Source: Thiosocius teredinicola
Lineage (GTDB): Bacteria; Pseudomonadota; Gammaproteobacteria; Chromatiales; Chromatiaceae
NCBI RefSeq assembly: GCF_002009425.1
Contig: NZ_CP019936.1
Span: 2,715,297 to 2,779,296, forward strand
Reading direction: 5' to 3'
Length of the DNA: 64,000 nucleotides
Position numbers and translations under genes: made by a program. This document shows, one piece after another, positions 26,357 to 35,296 of the stretch (the first letter of the stretch is position 1; every line of letters starts with the position of its first letter). A model generated the notes under the pieces. That model made no database searches. It was not told the DNA's origin and saw only the letters and a list, made by a program, of their open reading frames with translations.

Positions 26357-27574
26357 TCAATAGGCCAGTGCATCCTCTTCGTAGTGCAGTCCCTTGTCGG
26401 CTGCCTGGCTGCGGATGGCATCGTAGAGTTTGCGATCGAGCGACGCGCTGGCACCGCCCTTCTCTTCGACCTTTTCCTCGAGATACGCCGAACGTTTGGC
26501 CGACAATGCCTCGATCTCTTTCTTCAGCTGCTGTCTGCGTTCCGCCTGTTTTTCGACAACCGCATGGCGCTCGTCCGCCGTCATGGACTGCAAGGGTGCC
26601 GGCAAGGCCTCGACCGGCAGCGCCCCCATATCCACTCGACCCGCCGCGACATCATCCACCAACTCGCTCTCGCCCAGCAGGTTGGCTTCACCGCTCTTGG
26701 TCGCGTTGAACGTGGCGCGCCGTGCACGCGAGCTCACCGACGCCGACTCATGCAGCTTGCGCGCAGCATCCTGCTTGGCCTGCCACTTTGCCTTTTCCTC
26801 GCGAGACCCGTAGTACATGCGCGTCTCGTCCAGTTCCGATGACAAAGCAGCAAGCCGCTCGTCAAATGGCGTTGCAATCGCCACCGCGTTGCCGGTCGCG
26901 TCTACCTGAGCGTACTTGCCTGCACCGGCCTGGGCGATCTGCAACCACGCAATACGGGTATCGGCCTGGCTTCCCGCCTGGATCGTGTTGATGACGATGC
27001 CCTTGCCTTTGGCCTGTGCCAAGGTCTGCGGATATTTCACATCGTCCTGGTAATCCATGTGCGGCGGCGCATCGCCGACCAGAAACACAACCTTATAGGC
27101 ATTCTGATCGGTGCTCCACGAGATGCCGTTGACTGCATCGTACAGCGCCTGGTTGACGCTTTCCGGACCATCGCCGCCACCGGCCGCAGCGAAATCCATC
27201 AAGGTCGCGTACAGGCTGTCCAGATCGGTCGACAGGTCGTGCACCTGGGTAACGTAGGTGTCGCCGCGGTCACGGTAAGCCACCAGGCCGATACGGATCT
27301 CCGGCGCGGGTTCAGCCTGCGACATCGTCGTCGCGATCGACCAGATCTTTTCTTTGGCCGCCTCGATCAGCCCACCCATGCTGCCGGTGGTATCGAGCGC
27401 AAAAACAACGTCGATCTTCGGTCGTTGCGCCATCGGTGTCTGCTGACCGACAAGCTCGACAATCGGGGAAGTGTTTCCATGGTTATTGACGACACCGTTC
27501 GTATCGCGCGGATAGGTCGCCACGACGGCCGCGGTAACCCCGAACAAAGCAATAGCTATCGCAAAAGTCTTCAT
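26357..27574 (-). CDS. Exported VWA-domain protein
   Basis: A 405-residue protein; the ATG at 27574 follows AAGGAG and begins a signal-peptide-like segment MKTFAIAIALFGVTAAVVA. The von Willebrand A domain starts at IDVVFALDTTGSMGG, a MIDAS variant (DxTxS), and includes YRDRGD and VVFLVGDAPPHMD. The C-terminal third is Glu/Lys/Arg-rich and likely coiled (KQAERRQQLKKEIEALSAKR). It is the last gene of a three-gene operon with a membrane protein and a PspA-like protein. A protein-interaction role at the envelope is inferred. Confidence 0.85.
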   Translation of the reverse strand: MKTFAIAIALFGVTAAVVATYPRDTNGVVNNHGNTSPIVELVGQQTPMAQRPKIDVVFALDTTGSMGGLIEAAKEKIWSIATTMSQAEPAPEIRIGLVAYRDRGDTYVTQVHDLSTDLDSLYATLMDFAAAGGGDGPESVNQALYDAVNGISWSTDQNAYKVVFLVGDAPPHMDYQDDVKYPQTLAQAKGKGIVINTIQAGSQADTRIAWLQIAQAGAGKYAQVDATGNAVAIATPFDERLAALSSELDETRMYYGSREEKAKWQAKQDAARKLHESASVSSRARRATFNATKSGEANLLGESELVDDVAAGRVDMGALPVEALPAPLQSMTADERHAVVEKQAERRQQLKKEIEALSAKRSAYLEEKVEEKGGASASLDRKLYDAIRSQAADKGLHYEEDALAY

Positions 27575-27590
27575 GATTTTCTCCTTGCAA

Positions 27591-28160
27591 TCAGCGGCCG
27601 CCGGAAAGCTTGGCAACGGCGGCTTCAGCGGCGCGATGCGCCTGTTGGAATCTGTCTGTGGTGGTGTTCTGCAGTCCGGCATCGCTCGTGCGCCGCCCGA
27701 ACCGTTTAGGTATCAGGACAAACAACGCCTGTACCAGGAAGAAACACCAGAAGGTCGCGAATGCACTGCCGGTCTCGAGCCATGCCCAGATGGCGGCCAT
27801 CAAGCCGAAACCAACCAGGCCCAGGTCGGCTAGCGACGGTATGGCGGACGAATGGAAGTACAACGAGCGCACCAGCCAGATCATCAGCAGATGCCCGGCC
27901 AGGAACAGCGGTATGCCGCCTGCGGCCATCCAGATCAAGACCGTTCCGATCGACCAACTGACGAATGTGGTAACCCGCCCGACCCGCTCACGGCTGCGCG
28001 ACAGCAGGTAGACGCTGTATGCCAGGCTCAACCCACTGATGACGAGCTTGAGCACGAAGCCTGCCGAGTAGACGGCGCCCAGCGATCCCGCTACGACGGC
28101 GCCGACCAGCGCTGCCCCAAACGCCACGCCGACCCCTTCGAGAAACGTTGGTTTTTTCAT
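27591..28160 (-). CDS. Multi-pass membrane protein of unknown function
   Basis: A 189-residue inner-membrane protein with about five helices (for example FGAALVGAVVAGSLGAVYSAGF and FATFWCFFLVQALFVLI), ending in a short basic cytoplasmic tail. No family was recognised. Its start overlaps the stop of the PspA-like gene by 4 bases (ATGA), and it ends 16 bases before the VWA gene, so all three are one transcript. It may anchor the PspA-like protein at the membrane. Confidence 0.75.
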   Translation of the reverse strand: MKKPTFLEGVGVAFGAALVGAVVAGSLGAVYSAGFVLKLVISGLSLAYSVYLLSRSRERVGRVTTFVSWSIGTVLIWMAAGGIPLFLAGHLLMIWLVRSLYFHSSAIPSLADLGLVGFGLMAAIWAWLETGSAFATFWCFFLVQALFVLIPKRFGRRTSDAGLQNTTTDRFQQAHRAAEAAVAKLSGGR

Positions 28161-28705
28161 TGCGGCGCCCTCTTCTGACGTTCGCGCAACAGCTCGAGCT
28201 CGACGTCTTCATCGGTGACGATGAACTGCGCAGCGGTCGCGCTATCCGCGTTGAACTCCGCCACCTCGTCGTGCGCTTCGTGCTCAGCAAACAAGGCGGC
28301 TTTCTGCTGCATGCTTTCGAGACGTGACGCGTTCTCGCTGATGCGCGCCGTCAGCACCTGCGACCTGCTGCGCAGCTCGTCCCGCTTGCCCAACACAAAC
28401 TTCAACAGCCGCTTGGACTCGAGCTTGCGCTTCAGCAGCCCCCTCACCAGGCTCTCGTTGCCCGAGACAAAGCACAGGTCGAGCTGTTCGTCGATGTCCG
28501 CCAAACGCTGCTGTGCTTCGGTCTCGCGCGTCGAAAGCTGTTTGATCTCTAGATCCAATCGCTGCGCCTGCTGCCGGTCAGCATCGAGCGCCTCGGCCAT
28601 CTCGCGTACGGACTGCTTGAGCAAAACCTCCGGTTCTTCGATTCGGTCCAAAACCGCGTTGACGTCGGCCCTGAACAATCGGGAAACACGTGTAATCAAT
28701 GCCAT
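28157..28705 (-). CDS. PspA/IM30 family-like coiled-coil protein
   Basis: A 182-residue largely helical protein starting MALITRVSRLFRADVNAVLDRIEEPEVLLKQSVREM, which closely parallels the start of PspA/Vipp1 proteins. A long coiled coil follows (residues about 35-130). PspA-type proteins bind stressed membranes and form rods or rings. It is shorter than typical PspA (about 222 residues) and has its own C-terminus. The ATG follows AAGGAG. It is the first gene of the operon, divergent from a two-component system. I saw no clear sigma-54 promoter. Confidence 0.82.
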   Translation of the reverse strand: MALITRVSRLFRADVNAVLDRIEEPEVLLKQSVREMAEALDADRQQAQRLDLEIKQLSTRETEAQQRLADIDEQLDLCFVSGNESLVRGLLKRKLESKRLLKFVLGKRDELRSRSQVLTARISENASRLESMQQKAALFAEHEAHDEVAEFNADSATAAQFIVTDEDVELELLRERQKRAPQ

Positions 28706-28803
28706 GTCGGTCTCCTTGGTCCATGTGTCACTGGGTACGCTGCCAGTCTAGAAACAGCCACGCACCGACCGTAGGCCCGGTTTGGTAAAAGGCGTCCGGC
28801 AGG

Positions 28804-28822
28804 GTTTACAAAGCGTTTACAA
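28804..28822. promoter_or_regulatory. Tandem GTTTACAA site, predicted response-regulator operator
   Basis: Two copies of GTTTACAA whose starts are 11 bases apart (one helical turn), between the PspA-like operon and the OmpR-type regulator. Read on the minus strand it is GTAAA-N6-GTAAA, very like a CpxR box. OmpR-family proteins bind such direct repeats. Confidence 0.6.
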
Positions 28823-28912
28823 TGCACCGGCGCCCCCACCGGTAGGCTTAGCGGGTAACATCTATACAGATCACGACTGCGGAAACGCCATCGCGGCAGA
28901 ACGAACAGGCCA

Positions 28913-29614
28913 ATGACGACGAAACGACGGATATTGATTGTCGAAGACGAAGGCGCCATACGTACGGGCCTGATCGATGTCTTCGTGTTTCACGGCTTCG
29001 AGGTGGATAGCGCCGAAGAGGGGCCCGAAGGACTACGCAAGGCGCTGACCGGCCGATTCGACTTGATCCTGCTGGATGTGATGTTGCCGGGCATGAACGG
29101 TTTCGATATCTGCAACCGTATCCGCGAGCAGGACAAAGAACAGCCGATCATCATGCTGACGGCGAAGACCAGCGACGAAGACATCATCCAGGGCCTGTCG
29201 CTGGGTGCAGACGACTATGTCGCCAAGCCGTTCTCGGTCGCGCAGTTGGTGCTGCGCGTACAGGCGGTGCTGCGTCGCGCCGGGGGCAGTGCCAACGATG
29301 ATCACCAGATCCAGTTGGGCGACGAGCTGGCGATCGATATCCGCAATCTGAGTGCGACCGGCAACAAAGGCGATTGCAGCTTCACGCGGCGCGAGATGGA
29401 GATCCTGCAGTACCTGCACAGCAATCACGAACGCCCCGTCTCGCGCGAAGAATTGCTGAACAAGGTGTGGGGATACGCCAAGAATGCCGAGCTGGAAACG
29501 CGCACAGTCGACATTCATATCGCGAAGCTGAGACGCAAGATCGAACCGGAACCGCGAGACCCGCGCTATCTGATCACTGTCCGCGGTGCGGGATACCGTC
29601 TGTTGAGCAGCTAA
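28913..29614 (+). CDS. OmpR-family response regulator
   Basis: A 233-residue regulator with an N-terminal receiver (acidic VEDE near 10-13, phospho-acceptor Asp in LILLDVMLPG, and the conserved Lys in YVAKPF) and a C-terminal winged helix (FTRREMEILQYL, RTVDIHIAKLRRKIE, ITVRGAGYRL). Its kinase gene starts 4 bases downstream. The gene is divergent from the PspA-like/VWA operon with a tandem-repeat site in between, so it probably controls both itself and that operon. Confidence 0.95.
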   Translation: MTTKRRILIVEDEGAIRTGLIDVFVFHGFEVDSAEEGPEGLRKALTGRFDLILLDVMLPGMNGFDICNRIREQDKEQPIIMLTAKTSDEDIIQGLSLGADDYVAKPFSVAQLVLRVQAVLRRAGGSANDDHQIQLGDELAIDIRNLSATGNKGDCSFTRREMEILQYLHSNHERPVSREELLNKVWGYAKNAELETRTVDIHIAKLRRKIEPEPRDPRYLITVRGAGYRLLSS

Positions 29615-29618
29615 CCCC

Positions 29619-31697
29619 ATGCGCAGCAAACTCAACGGCCTCACCACGCGCCAGTTGCGCGGCTGGCTGCTGGCGTTTTTCATCGCCCTCGCGGCACCGA
29701 CCGGGGTGCTGATCTACCAATCGTTCAGCCAGCTGAAATGGGAAGCCTTCCATCAACATCGCTTGATGGCCGAAGAATTGGCCGACCGAATCCGCAACAG
29801 GATATCGCTGGCGGTTGCGCAGGAGGAAGCACGCGGGTTTGCCGACTACAGTTTTCTGGTCGTCGCCGGCGATCCCGCGGCCAACTATGTCGAACGCTCG
29901 CCGCTGTCGGCATTTCCCGTCAGCAATACCCTTCCCGGAGTCATCGGCTACTTCCAGGTCGATTCGCAAGGTGTGCTGAGCACACCCTTGCTGCCACAGT
30001 CCGGCACCGATGCCGCAACGTTCGGCATCGGCAGTCGTGAACTACAGCAACGCCAGGCGTTGGCCGGCAGTATCCGTCAGATTCTAAGCAGCAACCGGCT
30101 CGTTCGCAGCCCGGCGGCTGCAGACGATGCCGCAGGGGCCATTGCTGCGCTCGAAGACTTACCGGCAGAGTCAGTCGCACCCACTCGGCAAGCAGCGCCG
30201 CTCGACAACGCGATCAGCTCGTTCGCCAAACGCGAGGCCGAGATACCTGCACAGGCCGGCTTCGACCGCCTGAACAAGGCAGCGCCGGCGAGCAAGATCG
30301 TCAAGAAGCAAAAGAGCGCTACCACGCTGGGCAAGGTCGATGATCTGAGGCTGGAAAAGCGCTACGCGCAGGAGGCCGAGGAACAGAAGGCGGTCGAGGA
30401 AGACGCCGACCGGCGACGTAAGGACGATGCAGCCCGCGCGGCCCGGCGCGAACTCAGTTCGATCGCCGAGATCCGCCAGGCCGAACCGATGCCACAGATG
30501 GCGGCCGACGAGATAGCGCCGCCGACCACCGGGATTCGCGTACGAACCTTTGAAAGCGAGATCGATCCGCTGGAGTTCAGTCGGCTCGAAAGCGGACACT
30601 TTGTGTTGTTTCGCAAAGTCTGGCGCGATGAACAACGCTATATCCAAGGCGTTTTGATCGACCAGCAACCATTCCTGCGCGGCATGATCGAAAGCGTTTT
30701 CAACGAAACCGCGCTGGCCCAGGTCAGCGACCTGATCATCGCCTTTCAAGGCGAGGTCGTAGCCGACTTCGGCGCACAACCGACACCGGCTGCCATGCGA
30801 AGCGACGAGCTGCGCGGCGCCTTGCTGCTACAGACGCAACTGAACGCACCGATGGGCGACCTGCATCTTATCTTCAGTCTCAACCGGCTGCCCGCGGGAG
30901 CCGAGGCGCCACTGATCACCTGGGTCGCCGTGATCCTGACGCTGGTATTGATCGGCGGGTTCGTTTTCATGTACCGGCTGGGGGTCGGCCAGATTCGCCT
31001 CGCCCGCCAGCAACAGGATTTCGTCTCGGCGGTCAGCCACGAGTTGAAAACGCCGCTGACCTCCATTCGAATGTATGGCGAGATGCTGCGCGAAGGCTGG
31101 GCCAGCGAAGAGAAGAAGCGCGAGTACTACGACTATATCCACAACGAAAGCGAGCGCCTGTCGCGACTCATCAACAATGTTCTGCAACTGGCGCGCATGA
31201 CCCGCAATGATCTCCAGATCCAATCCTCTCCGGTCTCCGTCGCCGAACTCATCGACATGCTGCGTTCCAAAGTCGCGTCGCAGGTCGAACAGGCGGGCTA
31301 TACGCTCACTGTAGATTGCCCCGAAGACGTCGCATCGCGAGCGATCGATATCGACAAGGACTATTTCACTCAGATCGTGATCAACCTGGTCGACAACGCC
31401 GTCAAGTTCTCAGCCAAGTCTGAAAAACGCGCCATCGATATCGGTTGCCGCCGCCTGCAGGATGGAGCGATAGGTTTCACCATCAGAGACTATGGCCCGG
31501 GTATCGCCAAAGACCAGATGAAAAAGATCTTCCGCCTTTTCTATCGCAGCGAGAACGAACTGACGCGCGAAACCGTGGGAACGGGCATTGGACTGGCGTT
31601 GGTCAATCAACTCACTACGGCAATGAACGGCAAGGTCGATGTAGTCAATGTCGACCCGGGCGCCGAGTTTCGCATCACGTTTCCATCGGCAGGCTGA
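29619..31697 (+). CDS. Sensor histidine kinase with large periplasmic domain
   Basis: A 692-residue inner-membrane kinase. Membrane helix about 15-33, then a long periplasmic region of some 400 residues that includes an Ala/Glu/Arg-rich, probably coiled-coil segment (about 225-290), a second helix LITWVAVILTLVLIGGFVFMY near 430-450, HisKA with SAVSHELKTPLTS (His474), and HATPase motifs NLVDNAVKF, DYGPGI and GTGIGLALV. It is the partner of the upstream regulator. The charged periplasmic insert is unusual and may be the sensing part. Confidence 0.93.
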   Translation: MRSKLNGLTTRQLRGWLLAFFIALAAPTGVLIYQSFSQLKWEAFHQHRLMAEELADRIRNRISLAVAQEEARGFADYSFLVVAGDPAANYVERSPLSAFPVSNTLPGVIGYFQVDSQGVLSTPLLPQSGTDAATFGIGSRELQQRQALAGSIRQILSSNRLVRSPAAADDAAGAIAALEDLPAESVAPTRQAAPLDNAISSFAKREAEIPAQAGFDRLNKAAPASKIVKKQKSATTLGKVDDLRLEKRYAQEAEEQKAVEEDADRRRKDDAARAARRELSSIAEIRQAEPMPQMAADEIAPPTTGIRVRTFESEIDPLEFSRLESGHFVLFRKVWRDEQRYIQGVLIDQQPFLRGMIESVFNETALAQVSDLIIAFQGEVVADFGAQPTPAAMRSDELRGALLLQTQLNAPMGDLHLIFSLNRLPAGAEAPLITWVAVILTLVLIGGFVFMYRLGVGQIRLARQQQDFVSAVSHELKTPLTSIRMYGEMLREGWASEEKKREYYDYIHNESERLSRLINNVLQLARMTRNDLQIQSSPVSVAELIDMLRSKVASQVEQAGYTLTVDCPEDVASRAIDIDKDYFTQIVINLVDNAVKFSAKSEKRAIDIGCRRLQDGAIGFTIRDYGPGIAKDQMKKIFRLFYRSENELTRETVGTGIGLALVNQLTTAMNGKVDVVNVDPGAEFRITFPSAG

Positions 31698-31759
31698 GGC
31701 GCTGCAGCAGTGCCCGACCATCCGATACCGGCGTTGACCAGTTCGCGCTATTCGTTCAC

Positions 31760-32140
31760 TCAACGTTTGACGCCGAAGAACCCTACCTGGTAACCGGCAT
31801 CGCGCAGCATGGTCGTAATCTTGCTGCTCAGGCTCGCCAGAGCCAGCAGGTTGAGCAGCGGGATGAACATCATGATCACGTACAACACCTTGACGAAGAT
31901 GTTCCAGTCCACGCCCATCAGGGCGCGTACGGTTCCGATCAATGCCAGCACCAAAGACAGCAGTCCCGTCCAGGTGCCGATGTTGCCGAGATAGTTCACG
32001 ATCACAAAAGACGACAGGTACAGTGCGATCGCAAAAATGATCAAGCGTTGGCCGATGGCCAGGTGACGATAGACGTCGTCCGGCAAGCGGTCGTCATCGA
32101 TCACGTCGGATTGCGGTGCTTTGTAAGGGTTCTCTTCCAT
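31760..32140 (-). CDS. Small membrane protein with NPYKAP N-terminal motif
   Basis: A 126-residue protein with about three membrane helices in its C-terminal two-thirds. The ATG at 32140 follows GGAGA and begins MEENPYKAPQSDV; a short NPYxAP segment at the start of small membrane proteins is a recurrent pattern of unknown role. A longer frame (to 32323) has an unlikely Arg-rich leader. It stands alone between the two-component kinase and the ene-reductase gene. Confidence 0.75.
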   Translation of the reverse strand: MEENPYKAPQSDVIDDDRLPDDVYRHLAIGQRLIIFAIALYLSSFVIVNYLGNIGTWTGLLSLVLALIGTVRALMGVDWNIFVKVLYVIMMFIPLLNLLALASLSSKITTMLRDAGYQVGFFGVKR

Positions 32141-32378
32141 GATGTCTCCGAAATCGCGGTGCCGATGCGGGACTGAATCGATCTGCCTCGCGCTCGGCTG
32201 CAACCAGACATCGGCCGACCGGCCCCACCCTTGAGAAACCCCGGCATTCGCCCACGCATCGGCGCCTGAACGATTCGGGTTACCCCGGAACACGGCTGCC
32301 ATCGTTGCGCCGGCACTCACCACCTGTCATCAAAAAGTGTTAGCTTAGCGCCTTCGTTCAGCGACCACGGAGTGCGGC

Positions 32379-33464
32379 ATGCCCACCTTGTACGATAGCT
32401 TCGATTTGAGCGGTATCCACCTGGACAACCGCCTGGTCATGGCACCGTTGACGCGCAACCGTGCAACGCCCGGCAACAAGCCCAATGCGCTGACCGTCGA
32501 ATACTACCGTCAACGCGCCACGGCCGGCCTGATCATCACCGAGGCGACGCAGATCAGCCCGATGGGCCAAGGCTACATCGACACGCCCGGTATCTATAGC
32601 GCCGATCAGATCGAGGCCTGGGGCAGCGTCAGTGACGCCGTTCACGCGGCCGGGGGTAAGCTGTTCATGCAGCTCTGGCACGTGGGTCGCATTTCACACA
32701 CTTCCCTGCTGCCCGACGGCGCCTCGCCCGTCTCGTCGACCGATCGCAAGCCAAACGCAATGACCTTCGCTGCCGAGGGGTTTGTCGAGGTCTCCGCGCC
32801 ACGCGCCCTGCGCGACGACGAGATGCCGGGATTGATCGATGACTACCGCAAGGCGGCGCGCAACGCGATCGATGCCGGCTGTGACGGCGTCGAGATACAT
32901 TCCGCTAACAACTATCTGCTCGAACAGTTCTTGCGCGACAGCGTCAACGATCGATCCGGACCCTACGGCGGCAGCATCGAGAACCGCACGCGACTGGTCG
33001 TCGAGATCATGCAGACGGTCTGTCGTGAGGTCGGCGCCAACCGTGTCGGCATTCGTCTGAGTCCGATGACCACGTTCAACGACACACCACGCGATAGCGA
33101 CCCACAGGCGCTCTATACGTACCTTGTCGAACAGCTCAAACCGCTGGGCATCGCCTATGTTCACGTCGTCGAAGGCGAAACCGGCGGCGCACGCGAACCT
33201 GAAGACGCTGCGCGACCCTTCGACTACAACGCCCTCAAGGCCGCTTTCGGCGGCTGCTGGATGGTCAACAACGGGTATTCGAAAGAGATGGCCGGGTCGG
33301 CGATTGCCCAGGGTTCTGCCGATTTGATCGCTATCGGTCGACCGTTCATCAGCAACCCGGATCTGGTACGTCGCTTTGAGGAGGGTGCTGAACTGAACCA
33401 GCTGCAAGAAGACAAACTGTATGGCGGTGGCGCGGCCGGCTACACGGACTACCCCACCCTGTAG
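32379..33464 (+). CDS. nemA: Old yellow enzyme family ene-reductase (NemA-like)
   Basis: FMN-dependent NADPH ene-reductase of 361 residues in a TIM-barrel fold. It reduces activated C=C bonds, and some relatives reduce nitro compounds or nitrate esters. Family landmarks: NRLVMAPLTRNRAT, QLWHVGR, HSANNYLLEQFLRD (the His/Asn pair that binds the substrate carbonyl), RTRLVVEI and LIAIGRPFISNPDL. The ATG follows GGAG. No nemR-type repressor is adjacent. The symbol follows the closest known family and the physiological substrate is not known. Confidence 0.9.
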   Translation: MPTLYDSFDLSGIHLDNRLVMAPLTRNRATPGNKPNALTVEYYRQRATAGLIITEATQISPMGQGYIDTPGIYSADQIEAWGSVSDAVHAAGGKLFMQLWHVGRISHTSLLPDGASPVSSTDRKPNAMTFAAEGFVEVSAPRALRDDEMPGLIDDYRKAARNAIDAGCDGVEIHSANNYLLEQFLRDSVNDRSGPYGGSIENRTRLVVEIMQTVCREVGANRVGIRLSPMTTFNDTPRDSDPQALYTYLVEQLKPLGIAYVHVVEGETGGAREPEDAARPFDYNALKAAFGGCWMVNNGYSKEMAGSAIAQGSADLIAIGRPFISNPDLVRRFEEGAELNQLQEDKLYGGGAAGYTDYPTL

Positions 33465-33536
33465 TACTGCTATACGGCTGAGCCATAGCGAGCCACCGGG
33501 CCAAGCGGTGAGCGGTTGGTTCGTATTTGCCCGGCG

Positions 33537-34082
33537 TCAGCTATCGCAGCGGCAGTTGGCGCTGACGAACTGTTTGAATGCAGCCATATCGGATTCATCT
33601 TCGAAAGCACGCTTGGGGACCAACAGGGCGATCGAATTATCCACATAAAGGCAAAGCAGGCTTGCGGTCTCGTCGTAATCGAGGACACCTTCCCAAGCGA
33701 CGCTCTGCGTGCCCATCGCCGACGTAACCGTGACGCCGTCCGAAGTCAAAACAACCTGTTGTTCTATTAGGGTGCATCCGCTGTCGGAAAGCATATTCCG
33801 CATCAGGTGTTTTTGTTGTTCGACGCCCCAAAACAGGTAGAGCACGAAGGCGCACAGCCAGGCACCGACGGCCAAGTACAGCGGCAACATGTCAACCGAC
33901 TCATGGTTCCGCTGGTAAAACTGCACCACGGCAGCGAAACCGAGCCCAATGAGCAGCCACAGCGCTAGATTTGCCAGTGTTGCCTTGAGCGAGGCGTGCT
34001 TATCGCGCGACTGCACCCGGTGCGTCGCCGCGTTGATGAACTCAGCAAATTCCGGTCGGTTCAATGCGAACTTCACTTCCAT
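33537..34082 (-). CDS. YcxB-like membrane protein
   Basis: A 181-residue protein with two membrane helices (about 40-85) and a C-terminal YcxB-like, PH-fold domain (CTLIEQQVVLTSDGVTVTSAMGTQSVAWEGV, then LLVPKRAF). The ATG at 34082 follows AGAGGTG; an in-frame start nine residues earlier has no site. Function is unknown. It precedes the PilZ gene region with other small envelope genes on the same strand. Confidence 0.75.
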   Translation of the reverse strand: MEVKFALNRPEFAEFINAATHRVQSRDKHASLKATLANLALWLLIGLGFAAVVQFYQRNHESVDMLPLYLAVGAWLCAFVLYLFWGVEQQKHLMRNMLSDSGCTLIEQQVVLTSDGVTVTSAMGTQSVAWEGVLDYDETASLLCLYVDNSIALLVPKRAFEDESDMAAFKQFVSANCRCDS

Positions 34083-34130
34083 GCGGCACCTCTTGTCGTT
34101 ATGAGCCACTCCGTCGGCGGCGATCGTTTC

Positions 34131-34595
34131 TCACTGCAGGGTCGCCTTGAAACGCGCAGTCTCCTGATCGCTCAGCCGACAGAACACCTCGGAGAAACCC
34201 AAGCCGTCAATGTCCCTGGAGAAGCAGTTGCCGTCCATCACGTAGGTCAACACCGAACTGTGCGGACTCTGCCGGTCGTGTGCCTGGATGATCACATCGG
34301 ACTCGCCGGGGCTGACGAATACCAGTTCGTAGTCGGCTTCACGCACCTGCCCTTGATAATAACTGCGCACCTGTGAGCAATCGAACTCTACGACCATGCT
34401 TCCGAAAAAGTCGTGCTCGAACATCTTGCGCACCTCCTCGGGCAGCGCCACGGACGCCATGTTCGCCAATGTCTTGGCCTCGTCCGACCGCCAGGCACCC
34501 AGCAATGGCGAACAGGACGTGGTCGATGCCGCGACCGCGCCGGAGCAACAAACCATATGGAAAAGGGCCAACGGAAAAACGCAACGCCTGATCAA
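34131..34595 (-). CDS. Exported protein of unknown function
   Basis: About 154 residues when started at the TTG at 34595, which follows AGAGG and begins a signal peptide (LIRRCVFPLALFHMVCCSGAVAAS). The frame is open to 34658, so the start is uncertain. The mature part begins STTSCSPLLGAWRS and has three further cysteines, suggesting disulfides; the LLGxWRS pattern recalls small lipocalin-like or stress-response proteins, but this is not firm. It lies 48 bases upstream of the YcxB-like gene. Confidence 0.6.
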   Translation of the reverse strand: MIRRCVFPLALFHMVCCSGAVAASTTSCSPLLGAWRSDEAKTLANMASVALPEEVRKMFEHDFFGSMVVEFDCSQVRSYYQGQVREADYELVFVSPGESDVIIQAHDRQSPHSSVLTYVMDGNCFSRDIDGLGFSEVFCRLSDQETARFKATLQ

Positions 34596-34809
34596 CTGCG
34601 AAATGCCTCTAAAGCAACGCCGAAATGGTTGAAGTTGTTGGAGCCCGACAGCGAGCAACCGGGGTTATGCAATGTTTGGGAAACGGGTCTCGCACGCCAC
34701 GTCCAGGTACCCGAAGACTCCCCTTCCTCTGTCCAGCAGCAGTGAGCGAGCCAACGCACGCATGCTGGTCGCCGGCTCGGTGGGATATCCAGACTCCTGA
34801 AACGAGCCT

Positions 34810-35085
34810 TCAGTCGTTCGCGACCAGAAACTCCAGCCCGACGCCGTCGATACAGGTGCGGATGATACGCGCTTTCAGCGGCTCTGCTTCTTCGGGCAGA
34901 TCCATCGCCTGAACTTCGATGACAGTACCCAGCGCGGGATACGGGTGCCCCCCGTTTTCAACAAACAGCCCGCAATCGGAGATATCGCGCGTGTTGACCA
35001 CCATCGAGCCAAACGAGGGGTCGCGTACGGTTACGCGTGCCGACAACGGCAGACGCGGATGCTTTCTCCGCTCTTCCTTACCCAT
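34810..35085 (-). CDS. PilZ domain protein 2
   Basis: A 91-residue PilZ protein. The c-di-GMP motifs are intact: R7-KHP-R11 and D34-I-S36-D-C-G39, followed by the barrel strands VIEVQAMDLP and KARIIRTCIDGVGLEFL. The ATG at 35085 is chosen because it directly precedes the charged PilZ lead; an earlier start adds 11 residues. It is the second single-domain PilZ protein in the window. Confidence 0.85.
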   Translation of the reverse strand: MGKEERRKHPRLPLSARVTVRDPSFGSMVVNTRDISDCGLFVENGGHPYPALGTVIEVQAMDLPEEAEPLKARIIRTCIDGVGLEFLVAND

Positions 35086-35220
35086 GATTGATTCCCGTCG
35101 CTGATCTGCTGCCAACATCTTGCTCTCTCACTTGCTCGCCCCTCATTGAGAACTGAGCCCTTTCGTGGTTGCTTGTTAGCTGTTTTTCGGCGTGACTATA
35201 AAAAAGCTTTAGTATTTGGA

Positions 35221-35246
35221 CGAATTCTATTCGCTTAATACGAATT
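35221..35246. promoter_or_regulatory. Alternating CGAAT/ATTCG repeat upstream of PilZ gene
   Basis: The AT-rich upstream region of the PilZ gene holds CGAAT-TCT-ATTCG, then 7 bases and CGAATT, giving two overlapping inverted repeats. This could be an operator or promoter element; no known binding protein can be named. Confidence 0.3.
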
Positions 35247-35296
35247 GGCATCCTAAAGGCGCGCTTCGACACGCGGTAGGACGATCAAAACTGCCG

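Noticed and set aside
28706-28912. Sigma-54 promoter for the PspA-like operon
   Set aside because: No TGGC-N8-TTGC spacing was found on the minus strand in this interval.
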